From NCBI GenBank assembly GCA_004293935.1, contig RDZH01000024.1, positions 1 through 53,243 of the forward strand: a DNA stretch of 53,243 nucleotides. The letters run 5' to 3'. The DNA is from Alphaproteobacteria bacterium (GTDB taxonomy: Bacteria; Pseudomonadota; Alphaproteobacteria; Rickettsiales; UBA998). Positions within the stretch are counted from its first letter, which is position 1. The number at the start of each line of letters is the position of its first letter. Below the pieces are notes generated by a model. That model did not search any database. It worked only from the letters and a program-made list of their open reading frames with translations, and was not told the DNA's origin. A program made the translations under genes and the position numbers. This document shows positions 43,613 to 52,264 of this stretch, in pieces.

Positions 43613-44372
43613 AAAAACTCCCAAGACTTCCATTACCAAAGAGGATGCATCTTCCTTGCGTCAAGAGGTTGTGGCAGCGCGTAAAATCTCCCCCACCATT
43701 ATCGCATCTGATGTGCGATTGCTTGGGAATATCATTGGTGAAGGTGTGTTGGATGTCGATGCGCAAGTGGAAGGCAATATCACTGCATCGGTTGTCTATA
43801 TCCGTGCGAATGGCATGATTACGGGGGATATTGTCGCACAAAGCGAAGCACATATTTTCGGATCGGTGCATGGTGTGGTGCGGGCGCAACGCGTATGTAT
43901 TTACCCAACGGCGCATATTGAAGGGGTGGTGATTCATCGTACCGTGATGGTGGAAGATGGTGCTTATATTAATGCGCAATTTAAGCCGATAGAACAAAAT
44001 AGTCGTGAAGCATCGAATGAATCTGGCAGTGCCTATATGGCGTTATTGCAAGCCATTCAAGCGCAACCCGTTGAGCCTGCACCTGTCTATGATACGAATT
44101 ATACTCCCTATGAGGATGCCCATAGTGAGGAAGATACAATAGCGCATCTTGGCGATGATTATGCGGCTTATGCCAATGAATCTTTCGATGAAGATCGCAT
44201 AGAAAAGAACATCACGCAATCTACGCCATCCAACCCGCATGAAACGATGAACACCATCCCTGTTTCTTCATCCAGCATTCCTTATGGTGCGGGGCAAAAA
44301 AATACCTTACTGCACGCCGATGATGAGGATGAAGAATATAATATACTCAAAGGCTTGAAGCTGATTAGCTAA
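43590..44372 (+). CDS. bactofilin
   Basis: A cytoskeletal protein that self-assembles into filaments through a right-handed beta-helix. The DUF583 core spans ~30-130 (GEGVLDVDAQVEGNI, ANGMITGDIVAQSEA, YPTAHIEGVVIHR, with regularly spaced hydrophobic and Gly positions). The N-terminus is basic and the last ~130 residues are acidic and disordered, longer than in most bactofilins. Start ATG 43590 with AAGGCAGG upstream; a TTG at 43572 is less likely. Overlaps the LytM peptidase gene, implying coexpression and joint action in cell shape or stalk/pole growth. Confidence 0.93.
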   Translation: MFQRRSNKKTPKTSITKEDASSLRQEVVAARKISPTIIASDVRLLGNIIGEGVLDVDAQVEGNITASVVYIRANGMITGDIVAQSEAHIFGSVHGVVRAQRVCIYPTAHIEGVVIHRTVMVEDGAYINAQFKPIEQNSREASNESGSAYMALLQAIQAQPVEPAPVYDTNYTPYEDAHSEEDTIAHLGDDYAAYANESFDEDRIEKNITQSTPSNPHETMNTIPVSSSSIPYGAGQKNTLLHADDEDEEYNILKGLKLIS

Positions 44373-44449
44373 TGATTGCCTTGTGAAATCCTAGTGTCTA
44401 GTGATTTTAGTGATTGCATTTTCATTCTAACTATCTTAAACGAAACTAT

Positions 44450-45691
44450 ATGGGATTAATTGTTCAAAAATTTGGTGGCACATCTGTGGCAACAACGGAG
44501 CGTATTCGTAACGTGTCGTCGCATGTGGCGCGTGAAATTCGTGCAGGGCATCAAGTGATTGTGGTGGTATCTGCTATGTCTGGGGTGACGGATAGTTTGG
44601 TGGGCTATGTGCGCGATGTTTCCTTGCTTGATGAAGTGGAAGCCTATGCGGATCACGATCTTGTCGTATCGTCAGGTGAGCAAGTAACGGCGGGATTATT
44701 AGCATTACGCCTTCGCTCGATGGGGATTCCTGCACGCGCATGGGCAGGGTGGCAAGTGCCGATCTGGACAACTGATGCGTATGGCAAAGCGCGTATTGAA
44801 GAAATTGAAACCGATAATATTCGCAAAAGCCTTGCCAATGGTCGCGTTGCCGTTATAACAGGTTTTCAAGGCATGACGCGCGAACAACGCATTACAACCC
44901 TTGGGCGCGGTGGCTCGGATACCTCCGCCGTCGCAATAGCGGCAGCGTTTGGTGCGGAGCGTTGTGATATTTATACTGATGTGGATGGTGTGTACACAAC
45001 CGATCCGCGCATTGTGAAAAATGCCCGTAAACTTGATTATGTTTCCTATGAGGAAATGTTGGAGTTGGCTTCAGCAGGGGCAAAAGTTCTGCAAACGCGT
45101 TCTGTTGAAATGGCAATGAATCATCATGTGCGCTTGCAAGTGCGTACCAGTTTTTCTGAAGAAGCGGGTACGATTTTAGTGAAAGAAGAGGATCTTATGG
45201 AAAAACAACGTGTGACAGGGCTTGCCTATAGTCGGGATGAAGCGCGTATCACTTTATCAAATGTTGATGATCGCCCTGGTATTTCTGCTGCGATTTTTGG
45301 TCCATTGGCAGATGCCAATATCAATGTCGATATGATCGTGCAAAATGTCACGCCCGATGGCAAAAAGACGGATGTCACCTTCACCGTAACGAAGGGTGAT
45401 CTTGCCCTCGCACTTTCTGCCCTAGAAGCGCACCGCGAAAAAATCGGCTATCAGGCGATTCATCAAGATGCGAATGTGGCAAAACTATCGGCAGTCGGTG
45501 TGGGGATGCGTTCTCATGCAGGGGTGGCGCAAGAAATGTTCCGCACATTGGCAGAAAAAGGCATTAACATTATCGTGATTACGACGTCTGAGATTAAAAT
45601 TAGCGTCTTGATTGAAGAATCCTACATTGAATTAGCACTACGCGCTTTGCATGATGCCTATGGTCTTCATGCAGTCGTGGAAAAAGGGTAA
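44450..45691 (+). CDS. lysC: aspartate kinase
   Basis: Phosphorylates aspartate, the entry step to lysine, threonine, methionine and diaminopimelate. The kinase domain shows VQKFGGTSVA at the start, VVSAMSGVTD, LGRGGSDTSAVA and DVDGVYTTDPRIV. Two C-terminal ACT domains (from ~265, NVDDRPGISAAIFG, and GMRSHAGVAQEMF) provide feedback control. 413 residues from ATG 44450; a TTG at 44414 adds 12 residues without similarity. Followed by the nitronate monooxygenase-like gene after only four bases. Confidence 0.96.
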   Translation: MGLIVQKFGGTSVATTERIRNVSSHVAREIRAGHQVIVVVSAMSGVTDSLVGYVRDVSLLDEVEAYADHDLVVSSGEQVTAGLLALRLRSMGIPARAWAGWQVPIWTTDAYGKARIEEIETDNIRKSLANGRVAVITGFQGMTREQRITTLGRGGSDTSAVAIAAAFGAERCDIYTDVDGVYTTDPRIVKNARKLDYVSYEEMLELASAGAKVLQTRSVEMAMNHHVRLQVRTSFSEEAGTILVKEEDLMEKQRVTGLAYSRDEARITLSNVDDRPGISAAIFGPLADANINVDMIVQNVTPDGKKTDVTFTVTKGDLALALSALEAHREKIGYQAIHQDANVAKLSAVGVGMRSHAGVAQEMFRTLAEKGINIIVITTSEIKISVLIEESYIELALRALHDAYGLHAVVEKG

Positions 45692-45695
45692 ACGC

Positions 45696-46721
45696 ATGAT
45701 CTTGAACACAAGCGCACATCTTCATCAACTCTGGGAACGTGGTTGTACCGTTCTTGGTACGGACTATGCCATTATGGGCGGAGCAATGTCGTGGGTATCG
45801 GAACGTAATTTAGTATCCGCACTCTCAAATGCAGGTGCATTTGGCGTGCTTGCGTGCGGTTCTATGCCTCCTAGTCTTTTAGAAAAAGAGATTCAAGCAA
45901 CCAAAGCCTTGACATCCAAGCCTTTTGGGGTCAACCTCATTTTGATGCATCCTGAGCTTGATGCATTAATTGATGTGTGTCGTGCGCAATCGGTATCGCA
46001 TGTGATTCTTGCTGGTGGTATCCCTAAGGGCAGTACGGTGGAAAAAATCAAGCAATTTGCACGCGTGATTTGTTTCGCGCCTTCGGCACGGATTGCGCAA
46101 AAACTTGTGCAGATGGGTGCAGATGCGTTAGTCATTGAAGGATCAGAAGCAGGGGGGCATATTGGTCCTGTTTCTACTTCGGTGCTAGCGCAAGAGATTC
46201 TTCCTGAAATACGCGGTGTTCCCGTATTTGTGGCAGGGGGCATTGGGCGCGGTGAAACGATTGTTTCCTATCTGGAAATGGGGGCATCGGGTGTGCAGCT
46301 TGGTACACGCTTCGTATGTGCCACGGAATCGATTGCGCATTATAATTTCAAGCAATTATTCATCAAAAGTTCGTCACGTGATGCGGTGGCTTCCGTGCAG
46401 CTTGATCCTGATTTCCCTGTGATCCCTGTACGGGCGATTGCGAATAAGGCAACGGATTTGTTCATGCGCACCCAAGCAGAAGTTATCGCACAAGTGCATA
46501 ATGGTACGTTGGATAAAAAAGCCGCACAGCTTAAAATCGAGCATTTTTGGGCAGGAGCATTACGTGCTGCCGTTGTTGATGGCAATATCGAGGAAGGTTC
46601 TGTTATGGCAGGGCAAAGTGTAGGTATGGTGCAGCGTATCCAACCAACGCAAGAAATTATAGAGGAGTTACTTGAACAGGCATGTCAATTTTTGGAGCAA
46701 AAACAACATTACGTGGCGTAA
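45696..46721 (+). CDS. nitronate monooxygenase / FMN-dependent NPD family protein
   Basis: An FMN-binding TIM-barrel oxidoreductase of the 2-nitropropane dioxygenase family, which includes nitronate monooxygenases and FabK-type enoyl-ACP reductases. FMN-binding marks: GGAMSWVSERNLVSA near residue 24, EGSEAGGHIGP near 145 and PVFVAGGIGRGETIVS near 178. 341 residues. Start ATG 45696 with AAAAAGGG upstream. It lies between lysC and the RodZ-like gene in one transcript. The true substrate is unknown; FabK is possible but its position here gives no support for fatty-acid synthesis. Confidence 0.85.
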   Translation: MILNTSAHLHQLWERGCTVLGTDYAIMGGAMSWVSERNLVSALSNAGAFGVLACGSMPPSLLEKEIQATKALTSKPFGVNLILMHPELDALIDVCRAQSVSHVILAGGIPKGSTVEKIKQFARVICFAPSARIAQKLVQMGADALVIEGSEAGGHIGPVSTSVLAQEILPEIRGVPVFVAGGIGRGETIVSYLEMGASGVQLGTRFVCATESIAHYNFKQLFIKSSSRDAVASVQLDPDFPVIPVRAIANKATDLFMRTQAEVIAQVHNGTLDKKAAQLKIEHFWAGALRAAVVDGNIEEGSVMAGQSVGMVQRIQPTQEIIEELLEQACQFLEQKQHYVA

Positions 46722-46735
46722 GCCATTATGGGGCA

Positions 46736-47410
46736 ATGGGTGCAGCATTAAACAACAAGCGTACAGCGTTTGAAGAAGAACGTTTGCGTGAAATTGGTGC
46801 AACCCTCAAAAAATCACGCGAATCTTTTCGCCTAACCGTGGAGCATGTGGCGGGGGAGCTTTATGTGCATCCTGATCGTATTCGTGCGCTTGAGTTAGGG
46901 GATTGGTCTTTTGCGAATAGTGATGTCTATGCACGCGGTTATTTGCGTAATTACGCGGATTATTTAGGGCTGGATTATAAAGCCATGACGACCAAGTTAC
47001 AGACTCCCATGGCTAGCCCGCAACAAACCACAGCAACTCCCGTATTGCGCAAAAGCACCCTAGAAAAATCACAAATGAGCCATTGGATCATGCTTGCGAT
47101 GGCGGCACTTTTTGCGATCATTGCCATTATCATTTTGTTGATGCAGGGGCAACAGCCTTCTATGAGGCAGGTTAAGGTTGAGCCTATCCCTGATAATCTC
47201 AAACATTATGTACTTGATCAAGACATGACCCGTGCTTTTTGGTGGAATTGTCTGCATAGCAATGTATTGCCTGATATGGTGACACTATGGGAATGTTACG
47301 CACCATTGCGTTATCATAGCGAAGTGCAGATACGCACAAGCTCTCTATACCGCCCGCTGCATGGGCGACAATCTTCCTATATGATGTTGGTTCGTGGGGT
47401 AGATTCATGA
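46736..47410 (+). CDS. RodZ-like helix-turn-helix membrane protein
   Basis: Residues ~15-85 form a RodZ-type HTH ([20 protein letters not shown], then [11 protein letters not shown] and [16 protein letters not shown]), followed by a linker, one membrane helix ([18 protein letters not shown], ~112-129) and a ~90-residue outer part with three cysteine-containing stretches. RodZ links MreB to the wall-elongation machinery. The C-terminal domain is shorter than in E. coli RodZ. I chose the ATG at 46736; an ATG at 46682 would overlap the preceding gene by 40 bases. The start of ispG overlaps its stop. Confidence 0.82.
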   Translation: MGAALNNKRTAFEEERLREIGATLKKSRESFRLTVEHVAGELYVHPDRIRALELGDWSFANSDVYARGYLRNYADYLGLDYKAMTTKLQTPMASPQQTTATPVLRKSTLEKSQMSHWIMLAMAALFAIIAIIILLMQGQQPSMRQVKVEPIPDNLKHYVLDQDMTRAFWWNCLHSNVLPDMVTLWECYAPLRYHSEVQIRTSSLYRPLHGRQSSYMMLVRGVDS

Positions 47411-48624
47411 CACAGCCTCGCCGACATTCTGTTGCTGTACGTGTAGGGAATGTAACCGTTGGCGGGGGCGCGCCCGTGGTGGTGCAATCCATGACCAATA
47501 CGGATACTGCGGATATTGCCTCTACCGTTGCGCAAATACAACAGCTTCATCAAGCAGGTTCTGAGGTAGTACGCATCACCGTGAATAATGATGCCTCAGC
47601 GCGTGCCGTTCCTAAAATTCGTGAACAGCTTGATCAGATGGGAATCTATGTTCCGTTGGTGGGGGATTTTCATTATAATGGGCATACCTTATTGAAAGAC
47701 GTACCAGACATGGCACAAGCCCTTGCAAAATACCGTATTAATCCGGGAAATGTTGGTTTTGGCGCGAAGCAAGATGCACAATTTGCGGCGATTGTGGAAT
47801 GTGCGATTGAGCATCGAAAACCTGTACGCATCGGGGTAAATTGGGGAAGTTTGGATCAAAATATTTTAGCGCGATTGATGGATGCCAATGGACAAGCGGC
47901 ACAGCCTAAATCTGCATCGGAGGTGAGCGAAGAAGCATTGATCGTCTCTGCTTTAGAAAGTGCTGCATTTGCAGAAAAAATTGGTTTGTTGCATCATCAG
48001 ATTTTGCTTTCATGCAAAGTGAGTGAAGTGCAACCGTTGATTCGCGTCTATCGCTCTCTTGCCTCGCGGTGTGATTATCCGCTGCATCTTGGTCTCACGG
48101 AGGCGGGGATTGGCTCAAAGGGGATTGTTGCTTCCACGGCTGCATTAGCGATTTTGTTACAAGAAGGCATTGGCGATACGATTCGCGTTTCACTTACGCC
48201 GCGACCTGATGAATCACGCACTGAAGAAGTGATTGTCGCGCAAGAGATTCTACAAACGATGGGTATACGCTCTTTTATGCCCCTTGTAACGGCATGTCCG
48301 GGATGCGGACGTACTACCAGCACCTATTTTCAACAACTTGCTAGCGATATACAATCATGGTTACGCGCCCAGATGCCTGAATGGAAAAAACATTATGTTG
48401 GCGTGGAAGATATGTCTGTTGCGGTGATGGGCTGCATTGTCAATGGACCCGGTGAATCACGTCATGCGAACATTGGAATTTCCTTGCCCGGCACAGGAGA
48501 AAACCCTGTTGCACCTGTGTTTGAGGATGGCGAAAAAACGGTAACTTTACGCGGTGATTCAATCACGGAAGAATTTAAAGCTCGTGTTGAGGCGTATGTG
48601 CGCTCGCATTATCAATCATTATAG
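47407..48624 (+). CDS. ispG: 4-hydroxy-3-methylbut-2-enyl diphosphate synthase (flavodoxin/ferredoxin)
   Basis: An iron-sulfur enzyme of the non-mevalonate (MEP) isoprenoid pathway that reduces MEcPP to HMBPP. The N-terminal barrel ([21 protein letters not shown]) is followed by the 4Fe-4S domain with three cysteine ligands in CPGCGRTTS and GCIVNGPGE. 405 residues, the compact bacterial form. Its ATG overlaps the RodZ-like stop (ATGA), a gene order often seen in proteobacteria. A clear terminator follows. Confidence 0.96.
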   Translation: MTQPRRHSVAVRVGNVTVGGGAPVVVQSMTNTDTADIASTVAQIQQLHQAGSEVVRITVNNDASARAVPKIREQLDQMGIYVPLVGDFHYNGHTLLKDVPDMAQALAKYRINPGNVGFGAKQDAQFAAIVECAIEHRKPVRIGVNWGSLDQNILARLMDANGQAAQPKSASEVSEEALIVSALESAAFAEKIGLLHHQILLSCKVSEVQPLIRVYRSLASRCDYPLHLGLTEAGIGSKGIVASTAALAILLQEGIGDTIRVSLTPRPDESRTEEVIVAQEILQTMGIRSFMPLVTACPGCGRTTSTYFQQLASDIQSWLRAQMPEWKKHYVGVEDMSVAVMGCIVNGPGESRHANIGISLPGTGENPVAPVFEDGEKTVTLRGDSITEEFKARVEAYVRSHYQSL

Positions 48625-48625
48625 A

Positions 48626-48652
48626 GCAACGCGCTATAACGTTGCATTTTTT
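48626..48652 (+). terminator. terminator after ispG
   Basis: GCAACG (48626-48631) pairs with CGTTGC (48640-48645) around loop CGCTATAA, followed by A and T6 (48647-48652). It starts two bases after the ispG stop. Confidence 0.8.
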
Positions 48653-48765
48653 ACGTTCCGCACAAAAATCAAAAGCATTTCTCCGCGATACACGCAATAA
48701 AAGATGGCACGTAGCAGCAAATAGAGTATAAATAAGATCAAAAAAATAAAGTGGAGTGATTTTCT

Positions 48766-50154
48766 ATGTCTGATACATTTGATCTGATTGTTATTGGTGC
48801 TGGCCCTGGGGGATATGTTGCGTCCATCAAAGCAGCGCAATTAGGAATGAAGGTTGCATGTGTCGAAAAACGTAGCACACTCGGTGGCACGTGCCTCAAT
48901 GTCGGATGCATTCCCTCAAAAGCATTATTGCAATCCTCTGAACTTTATGAAGAAATGAAACATGCAGCGGATCATGGATTTACTGCAAGTGGCATTAATA
49001 TTGATGTAAAAAAGATGCTCGCTCGTAAAGATGATGTGGTGGCAGGGCTTACCAAAGGGATTGAAGGGCTTTTTGCAAAAAATAAAGTGACATGGATCAA
49101 AGGAGCTGCTCGTCTTGCAAGCCCTACAAGTGTCGAGGTTGAAGGCACACAGTATAGCGCGAAAAACATCCTGATTGCGACAGGTTCGGAAGTAGCGGGC
49201 TTACCCAATGTCACGATTGATGAAGAACGTATTGTTTCATCCACGGGTGCATTAACCTTACCAAGCGTGCCGAAAAAACTCATTGTGATTGGCGGCGGCT
49301 ATATTGGACTTGAAATGGGAACAGTATGGAGCAGATTAGGAGCGCAGGTGGAGGTCGTGGAATATGCCGATAGCATCGTACCTGCTATGGATGGTGATAT
49401 ACGTAAGGAATTTAAGAAAATACTAGAAAAACAAGGATTTACGTTCAAGTTAAGCACGAAAGTGAATGAAGTGGTGCGCAAAGGTGATATGGTATCCGTC
49501 ATTGTAGAGCCAGCAGCAGGTGGCGCGCATGAGACATTGAGTGCAGATGTCGTGTTGATGGCGATTGGGCGCAAACCGCACACTGAAGGGCTTGGATTGC
49601 ATGAAGTGGGCGTGCAATGTGATGATCGTGGGCGCATTGCGATTGATCATCATTTCCGCACCAATGTTCCAACAATTTATGCCATTGGTGATGTAGTGCA
49701 GGGGGCAATGTTAGCGCACAAAGCCGAAGAAGAGGGCGTAGCCTGTGTGGAGATGCTCGCAGGACAAAAACCGCATATTAATTATGATACGATTCCGGGA
49801 GTGGTCTATACATGGCCTGAAGTTGCCACGGTTGGAAAAACAGAAGAGGAACTTAAGCTCGCGGGTGTCGCCTATAATTCAAGTAAATTCCCGTTCCTCG
49901 CTAATAGCCGTGCGCGTGCCACGGGGAATACACAAGGCTTTGTTAAGATTTTGGCAGACAAAGCCACGGATCGCATTTTAGGCGTGCATATTATTGGGGC
50001 AGATGCAGGCACGATGATTGCAGAAGCAGTCTTAGCAATGGAGTTTGGTGCATCTTCTGAGGATTTAGCGCGCACATGCCATGCGCATCCTACAATGAAC
50101 GAAGCACTGAAAGAGGCTGCACTTGGTGCATTTGCAAAACCTATTCATATTTAA
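48766..50154 (+). CDS. lpdA: dihydrolipoyl dehydrogenase
   Basis: The flavoprotein E3 component of pyruvate/2-oxoglutarate dehydrogenase complexes; reoxidises dihydrolipoamide with NAD. FAD-binding GAGPGGYVASI near residue 11, redox-active disulfide GGTCLNVGCIPSK near 41, NAD-binding VIGGGYIGLEMG near 178, and the C-terminal catalytic His-Glu in HAHPTMNEAL near 444 are all present. 462 residues. GGAG lies ~10 bases before the ATG. It is not linked here to E1/E2 genes and has its own 140-base leader after the ispG terminator. Confidence 0.96.
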   Translation: MSDTFDLIVIGAGPGGYVASIKAAQLGMKVACVEKRSTLGGTCLNVGCIPSKALLQSSELYEEMKHAADHGFTASGINIDVKKMLARKDDVVAGLTKGIEGLFAKNKVTWIKGAARLASPTSVEVEGTQYSAKNILIATGSEVAGLPNVTIDEERIVSSTGALTLPSVPKKLIVIGGGYIGLEMGTVWSRLGAQVEVVEYADSIVPAMDGDIRKEFKKILEKQGFTFKLSTKVNEVVRKGDMVSVIVEPAAGGAHETLSADVVLMAIGRKPHTEGLGLHEVGVQCDDRGRIAIDHHFRTNVPTIYAIGDVVQGAMLAHKAEEEGVACVEMLAGQKPHINYDTIPGVVYTWPEVATVGKTEEELKLAGVAYNSSKFPFLANSRARATGNTQGFVKILADKATDRILGVHIIGADAGTMIAEAVLAMEFGASSEDLARTCHAHPTMNEALKEAALGAFAKPIHI

Positions 50155-50271
50155 GTGATAGCGCGTTGGGTTGGATGGGGGCATTATGCGCTCTACAGGT
50201 TATATTGTTATTTTTTTGTCACTATATGTGAACATTATCTGCAAATCCACTGTCCAAACAAATGTGACTAT

Positions 50272-50333
50272 CACTATATAGCGCGTAGCGATAGGTTCGT
50301 TAAAGAACCTATCGTCTAGGTCGCGCTATAGTG
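50272..50333. repeat. long hairpin repeat at the lpdA/orphan gene junction
   Basis: Outer arms CACTATATAGCGCG (50272-50285) and CGCGCTATAGTG (50322-50333) pair with a two-base bulge; inner arms CGATAGGTTC (50289-50298) and GAACCTATCG (50305-50314) pair perfectly. The 21 bases 50277-50297 recur at 1242-1262. The minus-strand orphan ends inside the right arm (TAG at 50326-50328). It may terminate either convergent transcript. Confidence 0.75.
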
Positions 50334-50703
50334 CGTTGGGTCGTTCCAGTTCAAGATATTTATAATATTTGACAAGCAGTTCTTGTATTTTCTTAAGTTT
50401 ACCATAAGGTAAATTATTATAATATTGCATATGTTGCTCTACAGAAATTAATGCTATTCGCAATCCCTTCATTCCTTCATCTTTATAAATATTTTCAAGA
50501 AAATAATCTGTGGCTGCAGCACTCATCGTTCTGCGATAAAGCTGCCCTTGTCTCATTTTCTGATAATTGTACAAGAAATCAGCGATAGACGCGGGAGGGT
50601 TTTTAACCATATGCATTGCATCAGATTTGCTATGCGCACCGCCATAATAGATCTTTGCAGCTTCATAGAGTTGTTCAATCATGAGGTGATCAATTTTTGT
50701 CAT
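50326..50703 (-). CDS. hypothetical protein (125 aa)
   Basis: A helical, basic, Tyr-rich soluble protein. The pattern (GGAHSKSDAMHMV, QLYRRTMSAAATDYFLENIY, LRIALISVEQHMQYY) recalls the N-terminal helical domain that precedes HNH nuclease domains in some restriction enzymes, but no nuclease part follows here. That similarity is from memory of patterns and is weak. ATG 50703 is preferred; a TTG at 50751 would add 16 residues. The last codons (RPNAL) and the stop are encoded by the hairpin repeat at 50272-50333, so the original C-terminus may have been replaced by the repeat. Confidence 0.65.
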   Translation of the reverse strand: MTKIDHLMIEQLYEAAKIYYGGAHSKSDAMHMVKNPPASIADFLYNYQKMRQGQLYRRTMSAAATDYFLENIYKDEGMKGLRIALISVEQHMQYYNNLPYGKLKKIQELLVKYYKYLELERPNAL

Positions 50704-50804
50704 GGGAACGACTTTTTTATTTTGGTGAATGCTTCCCTCAATGCTTCCCAAGAAATATCATCCATATCCATTATCTCATTCAGAAATTGGTCTTATTCAC
50801 AAAA

Positions 50805-50879
50805 TGGTGACCCCTACGGGATTCGAACCCGTATTGCCGCCGTGAAAGGGCGGTGTCCTAACCGTTAGACGAAGGGGCC
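50805..50879 (-). tRNA. tRNA-Glu (anticodon TTC)
   Basis: A 75-base cloverleaf on the minus strand with encoded CCA. Acceptor GGCCCCT pairs with AGGGGTC (one G-U); D-arm GTCTAACGGTTAGGAC; the anticodon loop CTTTCAC gives TTC, reading GAA/GAG; T-arm GGGTTCGAATCCC. It lies 100 bases upstream of the orphan gene on the same strand. Confidence 0.96.
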
Positions 50880-50985
50880 ATGAGAAAAAAGCATTGTTGC
50901 CTTTCTTGGCTGTGTGGGGAATATGATCATTTTAGGTGATTAAGTCAAGCATAAATTGCATCTATGTGCCATCTTTTTTCAAAGT

Positions 50986-51115
50986 GAGACCTTTGCATAC
51001 CCCATGCAACTAACAAATGCATCATTTCTGCGTAGGTAGGAATCCAGAGCAACAGCAATTTATGGATACCAGCCTTCGCTGGCATGACAAGAATCAAGCG
51101 TTATGTAGAAATAAA
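50986..51115. repeat. third locus of the MITE-like palindromic repeat
   Basis: Begins GAGACCTTTGCATA (50986-50999), close to the left end of 5645-5777, and ends TATGTAGAA (51102-51110). It contains TGCGTAGGTAGGAATCCAG and TGGATACCAGCC...GGCATGAC with the same hairpin order as the flagellin-linked copies. No coding capacity. Confidence 0.7.
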
Positions 51116-51128
51116 GTGCTACGCTATA

Positions 51129-52184
51129 TCAATGACAATGAAGCCATTGCTGCAATGGTTGCCATAATGTTTGCAGGCGATTGCCCCCGATAATCATGCC
51201 AATATGCCCAGAATCAGGGTTCATCACATCGACATGAGGCAAGAGCTGCGCCAACGCACACGCACTTGCCAAGGGTACGATATGATCTCTCTTAGGGGCA
51301 ATGATGAGGGTTGGTGTGCTGATTTCAGCAGGGCGCACCGGTTCTCCTTGAATCTTCCATTGCACGCGATGGGTACTGTTATGCACTGCCCATTCAATCA
51401 AACAGGTGCGTGCAAATGCTCGCGTAAGGGGTACGGTATCATTCACCCAATGCTCCACCGCGATAAAACGATGATATGCCTCGCTTGCCTCATCCAAAGA
51501 GGCAAAATGCTTATATTTATCAGCGCAACGCAACGGATCAGCAAGATAAAATAGCCATGAGACATACGCACCGGGCAGAAGCGGTTCAGCGCGACACCAT
51601 GCTTCTATGGTGGCAGCTTGGTACGAGCCTGTTCCCGTTTTTGCGGTGGCGTGATGCGAAAAATCCCACGGGGTTGCCATCAACACCATGCGCTTGACCC
51701 AATGCGGATTATGTTGCGCACAAGCAAGGGCAAGAAGCCCGCCCACGCAATAGCCCATCAGGGTAATGGGGATAGAGTAGGTTGCGTATAAAGAATACAT
51801 CATGGGTTCAAGATACTCTGAAATATAATCACTCGCATTGCAATCTGCATCATGAGGTTCTGGTACGCCCCAATCCACCATGCATACACGATAGCCTTGC
51901 TGCGCAAGATAACGCATCAGGCTTAAATGCTCACTTAAATCAAGAATATAATTGCGATTTATGAGTGAGGGGATGCATAAGATAATGGGTGCGTGAGAAT
52001 CGAGCAGGGGGGATGATGGTGTGCAAATCTGATATAGGGATACATTGCCCTTGCGCCATAAAAGCGGATAATCCGTTTTCTCTCTTTGGTAGGATGCCGC
52101 ACAATAACGTGATAGACCGCGTTGCATTGTGGCAACATCAGGCAGAGGGCTGTCATTAGGGTTAGAGAATGTACGGAAAATCAT
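51129..52184 (-). CDS. PhaC-like alpha/beta hydrolase with cysteine nucleophile
   Basis: A 351-residue alpha/beta-hydrolase of the polyhydroxyalkanoate synthase group. The nucleophile elbow is GYCVGGLLAL (Cys near residue 145) instead of Gly-X-Ser-X-Gly, as in PHA synthases. Also seen are IPSLINRNYILDLS, YRVCMVDWGVPEP and the C-terminal acid/His pair in APKRDHIVP and DSGHIGMI. It lacks the long N-terminal region of class I PhaC and is closer in size to class III subunits. No phaE, phaA/B or phasin gene is nearby, so polymer synthesis is unproven; it could be an acyl-transferase or depolymerase-like enzyme. It diverges from lgt. Confidence 0.82.
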   Translation of the reverse strand: MIFRTFSNPNDSPLPDVATMQRGLSRYCAASYQREKTDYPLLWRKGNVSLYQICTPSSPLLDSHAPIILCIPSLINRNYILDLSEHLSLMRYLAQQGYRVCMVDWGVPEPHDADCNASDYISEYLEPMMYSLYATYSIPITLMGYCVGGLLALACAQHNPHWVKRMVLMATPWDFSHHATAKTGTGSYQAATIEAWCRAEPLLPGAYVSWLFYLADPLRCADKYKHFASLDEASEAYHRFIAVEHWVNDTVPLTRAFARTCLIEWAVHNSTHRVQWKIQGEPVRPAEISTPTLIIAPKRDHIVPLASACALAQLLPHVDVMNPDSGHIGMIIGGNRLQTLWQPLQQWLHCH

Positions 52185-52194
52185 CCGAGAAGTT

Positions 52195-52218
52195 TAGACA
52201 TTTTTAATGAAATGTCTA
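52195..52218. promoter_or_regulatory. inverted repeat in the PhaC-like/lgt divergent region
   Basis: A perfect 9-bp inverted repeat TAGACATTT (52195-52203) and AAATGTCTA (52210-52218) with a six-base loop, 11 bases upstream of the PhaC-like start. The symmetry and position suit an operator, but a hairpin in the leader is equally possible. Confidence 0.4.
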
Positions 52219-52264
52219 GATGTTTTTATAGCAATTTGTGATTAAGTGATTTATAGTCCGCCTT

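Noticed and set aside
45696-46721. Assigning fabK to the FMN-dependent enzyme
   Set aside because: The sequence fits the wider nitronate monooxygenase family equally well, and no fatty-acid genes are adjacent.
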